Part shown: in pieces, positions 55,062-64,000 of the stretch
How the letters are laid out: each line of letters starts with the position of its first letter
Position numbering within the stretch: the stretch's first letter is position 1
DNA from: Paraburkholderia sp. PREW-6R
GTDB lineage: Bacteria; Pseudomonadota; Gammaproteobacteria; Burkholderiales; Burkholderiaceae
Length of the DNA stretch: 64,000 nucleotides
Assembly: GCF_039621805.1 (NCBI RefSeq)
Contig: NZ_CP155074.1
Location: forward strand, 1 to 64,000
Direction of reading: 5' to 3'
Program-made: the position numbers and the translations under genes
Notes under the pieces: generated by a model
What the model saw: the letters and a program-made list of their open reading frames with translations, nothing else
Told to the model about the DNA's origin: nothing
Database searches by the model: none

Positions 55062-56712
55062 TAAAACCACCGTTGGCGAGCTGATCGCCGCCTTTCTCGA
55101 GCAATGCGGCGTTCAAACCGCATTCGGCGTGATCTCGATCCACAACATGCCGATCCTCGACGCGATCCATCAGCGCGGCAAGATCCGCTACGTCGGCGCG
55201 CGCGGGGAAGCGGGCGCGGTCAACATGGCCGACGGCCTCGCGCGGGTGTCCGGCGGCCTCGGGGTCGCGTTCACCAGCACGGGCACCGCGGCGGGTAATG
55301 CGGCGGGTGCGATGGTCGAAGCGCTGACCGCCGGCACGTCGCTGCTGCACATTACTGGCCAGATCGAAACCGAGTATCTCGATCAGGACCTCGCCTATAT
55401 CCACGAAGCGCCGGACCAGTTGTCGATGCTGCATTCGATTTCGAAGGCCGCGTTCCGCGTGCGTTCGGTCGATACCGCACTGCCGACCGTCCGCGAGGCC
55501 GTGCGCGTCGCGCAGACCGCGCCAAGCGGTCCGGTGAGCGTCGAAATTCCGATCGATATTCAGGCCGCCGAAGTGGATTGGCCGGCTGACCTCGCCGCGC
55601 CGCACGTCACGGCGCTGACGCATTGCAGTCAGCGCGTCGCGCAACTCGCCGACCAGCTCGCGAAGGCGAAGCGCCCGCTGCTATGGCTTGGCGGCGGCAC
55701 ACGTCATGCGCGTGCTGCGGTGGAACGTCTGGTCGCACTAGGTTTTGGCGTGGTCACGAGCGTGCAGGGCCGCGGCGTGCTGCCGGAAGACCATCCCGCC
55801 ACACTCGGCGCGTTCAACGTCCACCCGGCCGTGGAAAGCTTTTACAAAACCTGCGACGCACTGCTGGTGGTCGGGTCGCGCTTGCGCGGCAATGAGACGC
55901 TCAAGTACAAGCTCGCGCTGCCCCAGCCGCTGTATCGCATCGACGCCGACGCGCTCGCCGACAACCGCGGCTATCGCAACGAGATGTTCATTCATGGCGA
56001 TGCGTCGGCGGTGCTCGACGAACTTGCCACGCTGCTCGAAGGGCGCCTCAAGGTGGACCCCAAATTCGCGCAGGATCTGGCCGGCGCACGCGAAAGCGCG
56101 GTCGCCGACGTAGGCAAGGGTCTCGGCCCGTACAAGCGCCTCGTCGATGCTTTGCAGCAGGCCGTGGGCCGCGACTACAACTGGGTGCGCGACGTCACGA
56201 TCTCGAACAGCACGTGGGGCAACCGCATGCTGAAAATTTTCTCGCCGCGTGCCGGTGTCCATGCGCTCGGCGGCGGCATCGGCCAGGGTATGCAGATGGG
56301 CATTGGCGCAGCGCTCGCCGGCAACGCGGCGAAGACTGTCTGCCTCGTCGGCGACGGCGGCCTGATGGTCAACGTCGGCGAACTGGCCACGGCCGTGCAG
56401 GAAAACGCCAACGTGATGATCGTGCTGATGAACGATCAGTGCTATGGCGTGATCCGCAACATTCAGGACGCGCAGTACGGCGGTCGGCGCTGCTATGTGG
56501 ACCTCCATCAGCCGGATTTCGCGCAGTTCTGCGAGAGCCTGAAGCTCACGCATTACCGCATCAGGTCGCTCGATCAGGCCGATTCGATCATCCGCGAAGG
56601 CATGGCGAAAAGCGGGCCGGTGCTGGTGGAAGTGGACATGCTGTCGGTCGGCTCGTTTGCCACCGCGTTCGCCGGTCCGCCCGTCAAGGAACAGGAGCCG
56701 GAACATGCGTGA
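55054..56712 (+). CDS. Thiamine-diphosphate enzyme (acetolactate synthase / benzoylformate decarboxylase type)
   Basis: 552 residues. Three-domain ThDP-binding fold. The cofactor-activating Glu is in [15 protein letters not shown] near residue 50; the C-terminal [29 protein letters not shown] is the Mg-ThDP motif. It could decarboxylate a 2-oxo acid to an aldehyde or join two such units. An aldehyde dehydrogenase two genes downstream would take an aldehyde product. ATG 55054 lies after GGAGG and overlaps SDR 2 by 8 bp. Confidence 0.9.
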   Translation: MSNKTTVGELIAAFLEQCGVQTAFGVISIHNMPILDAIHQRGKIRYVGARGEAGAVNMADGLARVSGGLGVAFTSTGTAAGNAAGAMVEALTAGTSLLHITGQIETEYLDQDLAYIHEAPDQLSMLHSISKAAFRVRSVDTALPTVREAVRVAQTAPSGPVSVEIPIDIQAAEVDWPADLAAPHVTALTHCSQRVAQLADQLAKAKRPLLWLGGGTRHARAAVERLVALGFGVVTSVQGRGVLPEDHPATLGAFNVHPAVESFYKTCDALLVVGSRLRGNETLKYKLALPQPLYRIDADALADNRGYRNEMFIHGDASAVLDELATLLEGRLKVDPKFAQDLAGARESAVADVGKGLGPYKRLVDALQQAVGRDYNWVRDVTISNSTWGNRMLKIFSPRAGVHALGGGIGQGMQMGIGAALAGNAAKTVCLVGDGGLMVNVGELATAVQENANVMIVLMNDQCYGVIRNIQDAQYGGRRCYVDLHQPDFAQFCESLKLTHYRIRSLDQADSIIREGMAKSGPVLVEVDMLSVGSFATAFAGPPVKEQEPEHA

Positions 56713-57535
56713 TGCGGGCTATGCCGGACACCGCGCAGCCGTCGATGTCGCGATGATCGGCTTCGGCGCGATCGGCCAGGCGGTGTATCGCTCGGTCGCC
56801 GCCGATCCGACGGTGCGCGTGTCGCACGTGATCGTGCCGGAGCGGCACATGGCGTCGGTGCGGGACGTAGTGGGCTCGGACGTGGACGTGGTCGCGTCGG
56901 TCTCCGCGCTGAGCAGCCAGCCGCACTTCGCCCTCGAATGCGCGGGTCACAGCGCGCTGGTCGATCACGTGGTGCCGCTCCTGAAGGCCGGCACCGATTG
57001 CGCGGTGGCCTCGATCGGCGCGCTGTCCGACGTACTGTTGCTCGACGCGCTGTCGGCCGCCGCCGACGAAGGCGATGCAACACTCACGCTGCTCTCCGGC
57101 GCGATCGGCGGCGTGGATGCACTTGCGGCGGCCAAGCTCGGCGGCCTCGACGAAGTGCTCTACACCGGCCGCAAGCCGCCGGCCGGCTGGCTCGGCACGC
57201 CTGCGGAACAGGTCTGCGATCTGAACACGCTGAACGAGGAGCGGATGATTTTCGAAGGCAGCGCGCGCGAAGCAGCGCGTCTTTATCCGAAGAATGCCAA
57301 CGTTGCCGCCACCATCGCGCTTGCCGGCCTCGGTCTCGACCACACCACTGTCAGGCTGATCGCCGATCCGAACGTAACGCGCAACGTGCATCGCATCGTG
57401 GCGCGCGGCGCGTTCGGCGAGATGTCGCTGGAGATGTGCGGCAAGCCGCTGCCGGAGAACCCCAAGACGTCCGCATTGACTGCGTATAGCGCGATCCGTG
57501 CGCTGCGCAATCGCGCGGCACGCTGCGTGATCTGA
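56705..57535 (+). CDS. Aspartate-dehydrogenase-like protein (NadX family)
   Basis: 276 residues. NAD motif [15 protein letters not shown], then [45 protein letters not shown] and [15 protein letters not shown], all typical of NadX-type L-aspartate dehydrogenases. NadX either reduces iminoaspartate or oxidises aspartate. In this catabolic context it may act on a pathway amino or imino acid rather than supply NAD synthesis; nadA and nadC are not adjacent. Overlaps the ThDP gene by 8 bp. Confidence 0.85.
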   Translation: MRDAGYAGHRAAVDVAMIGFGAIGQAVYRSVAADPTVRVSHVIVPERHMASVRDVVGSDVDVVASVSALSSQPHFALECAGHSALVDHVVPLLKAGTDCAVASIGALSDVLLLDALSAAADEGDATLTLLSGAIGGVDALAAAKLGGLDEVLYTGRKPPAGWLGTPAEQVCDLNTLNEERMIFEGSAREAARLYPKNANVAATIALAGLGLDHTTVRLIADPNVTRNVHRIVARGAFGEMSLEMCGKPLPENPKTSALTAYSAIRALRNRAARCVI

Positions 57536-57566
57536 CTTATCCGTTGAATAGCTGAAGCAAACCGGA

Positions 57567-59066
57567 ATGACCGACATGACTCACTTCGATACCAGCCTTG
57601 TGCCCACTGGCGATATTTTCATCGGCGGCGAATGGCGGCAAGGGCGCGGCAACCCGTACACAAGCCTGTATCCGGCGGACCAGTCGGTCAACATGGAAAT
57701 CTCCACCGCGAATGCCGACGACGCGCGCGAGGCGGTCGAAGCCGCCGACCTCGCCTGGCGCAAAGCGGACTGGTCCGGACTGAAGCCGCATCAGCGCGCG
57801 CTGATTCTGTATCGGATCGCCGATCTGATCATGGCGCGTCACGAAGCGCTCGCACAACTGCAGCGCCGCGACAACGGCAAGCCGATCGGCGAAACGCGTG
57901 TGCTGGTGGCGAGTGCCGCGAACACGTTCCGCTACTTCGCGGCTTGCCTCGAAACGCTCGACGAAGACGTCACGCCATCGCGCGGCGACTATCTGACGAT
58001 GAGCGTCTACGAGCCGATTGGCGTGATCGCGGCGATCACGCCTTGGAATTCGCCGATCGCGTCGGACGCGCAGAAGCTCGCGCCGGCACTTGCGGGCGGC
58101 AACGCGGTCGTGCTTAAGCCCGCTGAGGTGACGCCGCTAATTTCGCTCGCGCTTGCGCGCATTTGCGAGGAAGCGGGTGTGCCGAAGGGTGTTGTCAGCG
58201 TTCTGCCGGGCAAGGGTTCGGTGATCGGCGATGTGCTGGTGCGTCATCCGCTGGTGAGAAAGGTGTCGTTCACCGGCGGCACCGAGGTGGGCCGAGGCAT
58301 TGCGCGGCTTGCTGCTGACAAGTTGATGCCCGTCTCGCTCGAACTCGGCGGAAAGTCGCCCACCATCGTATTCGACGACGCGGACCTCGACCATGCGGTC
58401 AACGGCGTGCTGTACGGCATTTTCAGTTCCTCCGGGGAGGCGTGCATCGCGGGCTCGCGTCTGTTCGTGCAGCGCCCGATCTACGACGTGTTCATGAAGC
58501 GCCTTGCCGAAGGCGCACGCAAGTTGCGCGTGGGCGATCCGTCGCGCAGTGAGACGCAAATGGGTCCGCTGATTACTGCCGCGCATCGCGAGAGCGTCGA
58601 GCGTTACGTCGCGTTGGGCCTTCAGGAAGGCGGCCGCCTGCTGTGCGGCGGCGAGCGTCCGGTGGGCGATGGACGCGAAGCCGGCACCTACTATCAACCG
58701 ACCATTCTCGAAGGACTCACGAACGACGCGCGCATCTGCCAGGAGGAAATCTTCGGCCCGGTGCTGGTCGCCATGCCGTTCGACGACGAAGCATCGTTAT
58801 TGAAAGACGCGAATAACAGCGTGTTCGGTCTTGCCGCCGGCATCTGGACGCGCGATTACAAGCGCGCTTACCGCACGGCGCGTGCGCTGGAAGCGGGCAC
58901 CATCTGGATCAATACCTACAAGCTGTTTTCGATTTCCACCCCGTTCAGCGGCTGGAAAGAAAGCGGCATGGGACGCGAAAAGGGCCGGCTCGGCATTCGC
59001 GAATACATGCAGCAGAAAAGCCTTTACTGGGGCTTGAACGACGCGCCGCTGGCGTGGGCCAACTGA
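57567..59066 (+). CDS. NAD(P)-dependent aldehyde dehydrogenase
   Basis: 499 residues, family length. Active-site Cys in SSSGEACIAGSRL (near residue 291), general base Glu in SLELGGKSP (near 257), and the cofactor region AITPWNSPI and FTGGTEVGRG. It should oxidise an aldehyde, possibly from the ThDP enzyme or from ring cleavage (semialdehyde). ATG 57567, 31 bp after the previous gene. Confidence 0.93.
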   Translation: MTDMTHFDTSLVPTGDIFIGGEWRQGRGNPYTSLYPADQSVNMEISTANADDAREAVEAADLAWRKADWSGLKPHQRALILYRIADLIMARHEALAQLQRRDNGKPIGETRVLVASAANTFRYFAACLETLDEDVTPSRGDYLTMSVYEPIGVIAAITPWNSPIASDAQKLAPALAGGNAVVLKPAEVTPLISLALARICEEAGVPKGVVSVLPGKGSVIGDVLVRHPLVRKVSFTGGTEVGRGIARLAADKLMPVSLELGGKSPTIVFDDADLDHAVNGVLYGIFSSSGEACIAGSRLFVQRPIYDVFMKRLAEGARKLRVGDPSRSETQMGPLITAAHRESVERYVALGLQEGGRLLCGGERPVGDGREAGTYYQPTILEGLTNDARICQEEIFGPVLVAMPFDDEASLLKDANNSVFGLAAGIWTRDYKRAYRTARALEAGTIWINTYKLFSISTPFSGWKESGMGREKGRLGIREYMQQKSLYWGLNDAPLAWAN

Positions 59067-59092
59067 TACGCAGGATAAGCAAGAGGCACGTT

Positions 59093-60055
59093 ATGACGAT
59101 TCTCGGCATCGAACAGATTACATACGGCGTGACGGATCTGGCTACCTGTCGCCGCTTTTTCGCGGACTGGGGCCTGAAGGAAGTCGCGCACGACGAAACA
59201 CGCGCGCGCTTTGAAACGCTCAACGGCTGCACGATTCTGGCCGTCAACGCGAACGATCCATCGCTACCGCCCGCGTTCGAGGAAGGCCCGACCTTGCGGG
59301 AAGTGACATGGGGCGTTGCGACGAAAGCGGAGCTCGACGAACTGCGCGGCCGCTTCGCGGGTCAGCCGGGCCATGTCGAAACCGATGACGCGGTGGGCTG
59401 CATCGACCCGAACGGCATGGCCATTCGCGTGGAAGTGACCCGCAAGCGCGCGCTCGACATTCAGGGTTCGCCTTCGAACGTGTGGGGCCAGACGCTGCGC
59501 GTCGATCAGCCTTCGCCGATATACGAGCGCGCCGAGCCGGTCGAAGTGGGCCACGTGGTGTTCTTCACCAACAGGCTCGCGGAGCAGGAGAAGTTCTATC
59601 AGGAACTGCTCGGCTTCGAAATGTCGGACCGTTACCCGGGCCGTGGCGCGTTCATGCGCTGCGCGCCGCACGGCGGTCATCACGACATCTTTCTGCTTGC
59701 GTTGCCTGGCGGCAAACGCGGTCTGAATCACGTGGCGTTCACGGTGCGCGATATCCACGAAGTGTTCGGGGGCGGCATGCATATCAGCCGATGCGGCTGG
59801 GAAACGCAGCTTGGGCCGGGACGTCATCCGGTGTCGTCGGCGTACTTCTGGTATTTCCAGAATCCGGCGGGCGGCCTGATCGAGTACTACGCCGACGAAG
59901 ACCAGCTCACGCCCGAGTGGCAGCCACGTGACTTCGAACCTGGGCCGACCGTGTTTGCGGAGTGGGCGATCGATGGCGGCATCGACGGTACGACGCGTCG
60001 CCAGAAAAACGCGAAGGCGCCCGAAGGCAAGTTCATGACGGAGCAGAAGAAATGA
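59093..60055 (+). CDS. Extradiol-type VOC dioxygenase
   Basis: 320 residues with two vicinal-oxygen-chelate modules. The N-terminal module lacks the metal ligands. The C-terminal module has H154 (EVGHVVFF), H213 (LNHVAFTV) and E264 (GGLIEYYAD), the 2-His-1-Glu triad of type I extradiol (BphC/catechol 2,3-dioxygenase) enzymes, plus GPGRHPVSSAYFWYFQNPAGG. Probable ring-cleaving enzyme. ATG 59093; it overlaps the reductase gene by 3 bp. Confidence 0.85.
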   Translation: MTILGIEQITYGVTDLATCRRFFADWGLKEVAHDETRARFETLNGCTILAVNANDPSLPPAFEEGPTLREVTWGVATKAELDELRGRFAGQPGHVETDDAVGCIDPNGMAIRVEVTRKRALDIQGSPSNVWGQTLRVDQPSPIYERAEPVEVGHVVFFTNRLAEQEKFYQELLGFEMSDRYPGRGAFMRCAPHGGHHDIFLLALPGGKRGLNHVAFTVRDIHEVFGGGMHISRCGWETQLGPGRHPVSSAYFWYFQNPAGGLIEYYADEDQLTPEWQPRDFEPGPTVFAEWAIDGGIDGTTRRQKNAKAPEGKFMTEQKK

Positions 60056-61317
60056 CGGACGTTGCTGTCGAGAAGGCGCAAGCCGCGCATGCCGGCCTCG
60101 AGGCGCCGCACACCATCGTGGTGATCGGTGGCGGTCAGGCGGCCGGCTGGGTCGTGAAGACGCTGCGAAAGGAAGGCTTCGCCGGTCGCCTCGTGATGAT
60201 CGCCGACGAGATCCATTTGCCCTACGAACGCCCGCCGCTCTCGAAAGCCGTGCTGGCGGGAGAAGCGGATATCGAAACCGTGCGCCTCGTCAAACCGGAC
60301 GATGTCGGCGCGCTGAGCGTCGAAGCGTGGCAGCCCGATTGCGCGACGTCGATCGATCGGGCGCAGCGGATCGTGCGCACGCAGTCGGGCCGCGACGTGC
60401 ATTACGACCGGCTCGTGATCGCGACGGGCGGCGCGGCGCGCCGCTTGCCGGCATCGTTGGTGAAGACTTCGCACATTGCCTATCTGCGCACGCTCGACGA
60501 AGCGGTGGCGCTCGGCGAGCGTTTGCGCGCGAGCAAGCGTGTGCTGGTGGTGGGCGGCGGCTGGATTGGTCTCGAAGTCGCGGCGACGGCGCGCAAGCTC
60601 GGTGTCGAGGCGACCGTCGTGGAGGGCGCGCCGCGCTTGTGCGCGCGTTCGTTGCCGCCGATGGTCTCGGACTTCCTGCTGGCGTTGCATCGCTCGAATG
60701 GCGTTGACGTGCGTCTGAATGCATCGCTCGTTTCGATCGCCGACCATCCGGGCGACGCCAGCCGGATTTGCGCGACGTTCGCCGACGGCGCGACACTCGA
60801 CGCGGATTTCGCGGTCGCGGGCATCGGCCTGACGCCCCACACGGCGCTTGCCGAGGCGGCGGGCATCAAGGTGGAAGACGGCATCGCCGTCGATCAGTTC
60901 GGCGCCACCGACGACCCGCGCATTTTCGCGTGCGGCGACGTCGCGAATCATCCGAGCGCGTGGCTCAAGCGCCGCGTGAGGCTCGAATCGTGGGCCAATG
61001 CGCAGAACCAGGCGATCGCCGTGGCGAAGGCATTGCTCGGCCAGTTCGAACCGTATGCGGATATTCCATGGTTCTGGTCCGATCAATACGACGTGAACCT
61101 GCAGATTCTCGGCGACATCCCCGGCGACGCGCAGCTTGCCGTGCGCGGCGATCTGCCGGGCAAGCGCGCGACGCTGTTTCACCTGGAAGACGGCGCGATT
61201 CGCGGCGTGATTGCGATCAATACGCCGCGCGAACTGAAACTGTCGCGCAAGTGGATGAATCAAGGCCGGACCATCGACCTTGCCACCCTGACCGACGCCT
61301 CAACGGCGCTTGCCTAA
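60052..61317 (+). CDS. FAD-dependent ferredoxin reductase
   Basis: 421 residues. FAD motif IVVIGGGQAAGWVVKTLRKEGF near residue 20, NAD motif VLVVGGGWIGLEVAATARKLG near 165, and IFACGDVANHPS late in the chain, followed by the C-terminal WFWSDQYDVNLQILGDI typical of BphA4/rubredoxin reductases. It should pass electrons from NADH to the Rieske ferredoxin encoded at 49323. ATG 60052. Confidence 0.92.
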   Translation: MTDVAVEKAQAAHAGLEAPHTIVVIGGGQAAGWVVKTLRKEGFAGRLVMIADEIHLPYERPPLSKAVLAGEADIETVRLVKPDDVGALSVEAWQPDCATSIDRAQRIVRTQSGRDVHYDRLVIATGGAARRLPASLVKTSHIAYLRTLDEAVALGERLRASKRVLVVGGGWIGLEVAATARKLGVEATVVEGAPRLCARSLPPMVSDFLLALHRSNGVDVRLNASLVSIADHPGDASRICATFADGATLDADFAVAGIGLTPHTALAEAAGIKVEDGIAVDQFGATDDPRIFACGDVANHPSAWLKRRVRLESWANAQNQAIAVAKALLGQFEPYADIPWFWSDQYDVNLQILGDIPGDAQLAVRGDLPGKRATLFHLEDGAIRGVIAINTPRELKLSRKWMNQGRTIDLATLTDASTALA

Positions 61318-61342
61318 CCACATCTACGGACGGCACAACGGC

Positions 61343-62746
61343 ATGAGAACCATCGACAACACCTTGGGAGACCGCAGCAGCGCCGGTGTCTCCGGTCCTG
61401 TGACGCGAGGCTCGATCATCGCGCGGCTTGAACGCTTGCCGAAGAACGCGATGCAGGTGCGAGCGCGCATTCTGATCGGGCTGGCGACGTTCTTCGACGG
61501 CTTCGACGTGATCGCGATCGCGGCGACTCTGCCGATCCTGATTGCGAAGTGGCATCTGACGCCGTGGGAGATCGGCTTTCTGATCGGCTCCGGCTCCGTC
61601 GGCCAACTGATCGGCGCGTTCGTTTTTCCGTGGTTCGCGGAACGCAATGGCCGCGTGAAGGCGATTGCGCTCAGTTCGGGGATCATCGGCATCACGAGCA
61701 TTGCATGCGGTTTTGCGCCGACGTTTGCGGCGTTCGTCGTGTTGCGGGTGATCCAGGGGCTGGGGCTGGGCGGCGAGCTGCCGGTGGCTGCGACCTATAT
61801 CAACGAGATCAGCCGCGCGCATGGCCGTGGCCGCTTTGTGCTGCTGTATGAAATCGTCTTTCCGGTCGGGTTGCTTGCGTCGAACGCGTTGGGTGCGTGG
61901 ATCGTGCCGCGCTTTGGCTGGCAGGCGATGTACTTCATCGGCGGCATGCCGTTGATTCTGTTTTTCGTGTTGCGCAAGCTGGTGCCGGAATCGCCGCGGT
62001 GGCTCGCCGAACACGAGCGGATGGCCGACGCGGACGCCGCCGTGCATGCATTCGAGCGCGCGGCGAAGGGTCCGCTGCCGCCGCTTGCGCATTCCGCAGA
62101 GTTCGACGCGATGGCGAACCGTCACCCGAAGCGCCGCATGAGCGATCTGTTCGGACCGGCCTATCTGAGGCGCACGATGGCGGTGGCCATGTTGTGGATC
62201 ACCTGCGGCTTCATTCAGTACGGTCTGTCGACGTGGTTGCCGACCATCTACCGCACCATTTATCACGCGCCGCTGCAACTGGCGTTGAATCTGGCAGTGG
62301 CTGCTTCGGTGCTTGGCGTGGTGGGCTCGCTGACGTGCGCGTTGCTGGTCGACAAGGTGGGACGCAAGCCGATCATCAACCTGTCATTCGTGGCGTGCGC
62401 GATTTCACTGCTATTGGCAGGCGTGTTTCACGACTCGTCGGTCTATGTGGTCGCAACGTGCTGTGCGTTCTCATTGGGTTTTCTCGCGTGCGGCTTTATC
62501 ACGGCCTATGTGTACACGCCGGAGCTGTACCCGACGAGTATCCGTGCGATGGGCTGCGGCGTGGGCGGCGCATGGTTGAAAGTTGCGGCGATTTTCGCGC
62601 CGGCGATCGTATCGAAAACGATGATTGGCGGCAATCTGCAGGTGGCGTTTTATATTCTGGCAGCGGTGCCGTTCATCGCCGCAATTGCCGTGCATTTTCT
62701 TGGGATCGAGACCAAGGGAAAAGTGCTGGAACAACTCGAAGCGTGA
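61343..62746 (+). CDS. AAHS-type MFS transporter (aromatic acid:H+ symporter)
   Basis: 467 residues, 12 membrane helices. The DGFDVIAIAATLPIL pattern in helix 1 and the loop ERNGRVKAIALSSGIIG are typical of the AAHS family (PcaK, BenK type). Uptake of the pathway substrate, probably an acid or amino acid aromatic compound, is the likely role. ATG 61343 is preferred to TTG 61310. Last gene of the operon. Confidence 0.88.
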   Translation: MRTIDNTLGDRSSAGVSGPVTRGSIIARLERLPKNAMQVRARILIGLATFFDGFDVIAIAATLPILIAKWHLTPWEIGFLIGSGSVGQLIGAFVFPWFAERNGRVKAIALSSGIIGITSIACGFAPTFAAFVVLRVIQGLGLGGELPVAATYINEISRAHGRGRFVLLYEIVFPVGLLASNALGAWIVPRFGWQAMYFIGGMPLILFFVLRKLVPESPRWLAEHERMADADAAVHAFERAAKGPLPPLAHSAEFDAMANRHPKRRMSDLFGPAYLRRTMAVAMLWITCGFIQYGLSTWLPTIYRTIYHAPLQLALNLAVAASVLGVVGSLTCALLVDKVGRKPIINLSFVACAISLLLAGVFHDSSVYVVATCCAFSLGFLACGFITAYVYTPELYPTSIRAMGCGVGGAWLKVAAIFAPAIVSKTMIGGNLQVAFYILAAVPFIAAIAVHFLGIETKGKVLEQLEA

Positions 62747-62820
62747 TGGGGAGTTGGGACGCGAGGGAGGTGTGGCGGTGTAGCGGCGATGTGCGGTCGT
62801 GCCGCAAACGCCATCTCCAT

Positions 62821-63282
62821 TCACAGTGCCTTGCGATAGACCACGAACCCCGACCGGTCCGCTATATGGTCGTAAAGCTTCATTGCCGTCTGATTGGTCT
62901 CATGCGTTTGCCAGTACACCCGTTCGGCGCGATCCGCCTTCGCCCGCGCATAGACCGCTTCGATCAACGCCCGCCCGATTCCCTTGCCGCGCTCCGAGTC
63001 GAGCGTGTAGAGGTCTTGCAGATAACAGATGGGCCCGGCGAGGGTGGTATGGCGGTGATACAGAAAATGCGCGATGCCAAGCAGTTGGCCATTGCGTTGC
63101 GCAACCAGCGCATGCATGGGCTCGTAACCGTCAAAAAAACGATTCCACGTGATGTGCGTGATTTCGCGCGGCAATGCCGTTTCGCCGCTGCGGCCGTAAA
63201 ACGCGTTATAGGCATCCCAAAGTGGAAGCCATGCGTCGAAATCGCCAGGCGTGACGGGGCGGACTTGGATTGAGTCGGACAT
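62821..63282 (-). CDS. GNAT-family N-acetyltransferase
   Basis: 153 residues. Acetyl-CoA site motif A in YTLDSERGKGIGRALIEAVY near residue 95-115, with the C-terminal HETNQTAMKLYDHIADRSGFVVY. The substrate is unknown; it converges with the end of the catabolic operon and is not part of it. ATG 63282 is chosen; an open frame exists to 63354. Confidence 0.85.
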   Translation of the reverse strand: MSDSIQVRPVTPGDFDAWLPLWDAYNAFYGRSGETALPREITHITWNRFFDGYEPMHALVAQRNGQLLGIAHFLYHRHTTLAGPICYLQDLYTLDSERGKGIGRALIEAVYARAKADRAERVYWQTHETNQTAMKLYDHIADRSGFVVYRKAL

Positions 63283-63452
63283 GGGTTTCTGAGGGAAGGT
63301 CGAACCAACGCGGCTTCGCATGAGTGAGCGCCAGCCGCAACCAGCCGTCAGCATAAGAAATTTGCTGCTTTATTGTTAGCTCCACCCCGCGCGCAAATCG
63401 TGGAGCCACCCTGCCGACCGGTCATCTAACGCGTGTAGCCGCTCTACCGCAT

Positions 63453-64000
63453 TTAACGCGTTTCAGTGCGCAACCAGCGCGCGAGCGTCGCGTCGTCGCC
63501 GGTCTCCACCGCCAATGCAATCTGCCGGCCCACCGCGGCGCCGAACTTATAGCCGTGACCGGAGCACGCCGACACGACGAACGTGTTGCCAATGCGCTTC
63601 GAAAAGAAGCGCTTATCCGCCGTGAACGTGTACATGCAGGTTTTTACTTCGGAGACCGTATAGTCGTCGATGCGACGCAACGGCGGCGAGAAGAGTCGGC
63701 GCACGATGTCGCCTTCGCCGGGCGCCGGCACACGATCGGCATCGGGATCAGGCGAGCGCACCTTGTGTGCGCCTGCACCGAACTTGAGGCCAATGCCGTC
63801 GAGCGGCGGCAGCACGTAACCGTCGCTATCGCCGCCTATGTCGACAATCGCGGGCGCGCTCGACCATGCGTGTTCCAGATCGGCGGGCGGTTGCAGATAG
63901 GCAACGGCGTTGCGGTACGTCATCAGGTTCTCGGCAAGCGACGGGAAGAGCTGCAACGTCCACGCGCCCGCGGTCACCACGAGCCGGTCGGCGCGCACGA
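63453..64000 (-). CDS. Sarcosine-oxidase-like flavoenzyme, C-terminal part (partial)
   Basis: The last 182 or so codons of a minus-strand gene that continues beyond the right edge. KTCMYTFTADKRFF has the Cys that carries covalent FAD in monomeric sarcosine oxidases, and ACSGHGYKFGAAVGRQIA is the conserved C-terminal loop. Likely a monomeric sarcosine oxidase or N-methyl amino acid oxidase (SolA group). The N-terminal half is not visible. Confidence 0.82.
   Translation of the reverse strand, partial: VRADRLVVTAGAWTLQLFPSLAENLMTYRNAVAYLQPPADLEHAWSSAPAIVDIGGDSDGYVLPPLDGIGLKFGAGAHKVRSPDPDADRVPAPGEGDIVRRLFSPPLRRIDDYTVSEVKTCMYTFTADKRFFSKRIGNTFVVSACSGHGYKFGAAVGRQIALAVETGDDATLARWLRTETR

Noticed and set aside
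59887..61263. 458-codon frame antisense to the ferredoxin reductase gene
   Set aside because: No domain; opposite-strand gene is complete with FAD and NAD motifs.
61897..63273. 458-codon frame overlapping the transporter and acetyltransferase genes
   Set aside because: Runs through two real genes in other frames and has no membrane segments or domain.
1..64000. CRISPR arrays, tRNA or rRNA genes, insertion sequences, prophage
   Set aside because: None recognised by reading: no regular spacer repeats, no cloverleaf genes, no transposase or phage structural genes.

Overview
The window reads as the origin-proximal part of a secondary replicon (chromosome 2 or megaplasmid) of a Burkholderiaceae bacterium, most likely Paraburkholderia or Burkholderia. 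The reasons are a plasmid-type initiator with an iteron array and a linked parABS system, GC-rich coding DNA with long antisense open frames, Burkholderia-type porin and small hypothetical proteins, and a complete hopanoid locus. No tRNA, rRNA, CRISPR array, insertion sequence or prophage was recognised.

Region 1 (1-6400) is the replication and partition core: the start of a KfrA-like gene, about 20 same-strand iterons spread over 1.7 kb, a Rep_3-type initiator, parB and parA on the opposite strand, and four identical 14-bp palindromes (TTTATGCGCATAAA) that are the evident parS sites. Region 2 (6.4-18.2 kb) is mixed. It holds an ArsC-like reductase, an orphan sulfonate-binding protein, a GntP permease, several small Burkholderia proteins, a cluster of DnaA boxes near 11.95-12.01 kb, a stress-type protein, a hybrid histidine kinase, and a compact CheY-like / CheC / PAS-GGDEF operon.

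Region 3 (18.5-35.1 kb) is the hopanoid locus. hpnD-hpnE-shc-hpnG make presqualene diphosphate, squalene and hopene and process adenosylhopane. A thioesterase follows. mlaA-like and hpnN lie on the minus strand, divergent from hpnM. ispH-hpnH supply isoprenoid precursor and add the adenosyl group to hopene. hpnC-hpnB and hpnA complete the set. HpnN (inner membrane), HpnM (periplasm) and the MlaA-like lipoprotein (outer membrane) could form one lipid-transfer route across the envelope.

Region 4 (35.2-48.9 kb) is miscellaneous: acylphosphatase, an EgtD-like histidine methyltransferase, RarD-type permease, DUF962 membrane protein, Crp/Fnr regulator, a Lys/Ala/Thr-rich exported protein, a methyltransferase-glycosyltransferase fusion, a secreted nuclease, an AcpA-type phosphatase, an IclR regulator behind a 15-bp minisatellite, and a porin.

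Region 5 (49.3-62.7 kb) is the least explained part: a 14-gene, tightly packed, same-strand catabolic operon. It encodes a Rieske ferredoxin, a recombinase-like helix protein, a Rieske oxygenase, two SDRs (one lacking the Tyr/Lys catalytic pair), a cupin, an alpha/beta hydrolase, an IclR regulator, a ThDP enzyme, an aspartate-dehydrogenase-like protein, an aldehyde dehydrogenase, an extradiol-type VOC protein, a ferredoxin reductase and an AAHS-type transporter. It has an inverted repeat just upstream and diverges from the porin. It looks like a self-contained aromatic-compound pathway whose substrate I cannot identify. The window ends with a GNAT acetyltransferase and the C-terminal part of a sarcosine-oxidase-like flavoenzyme.
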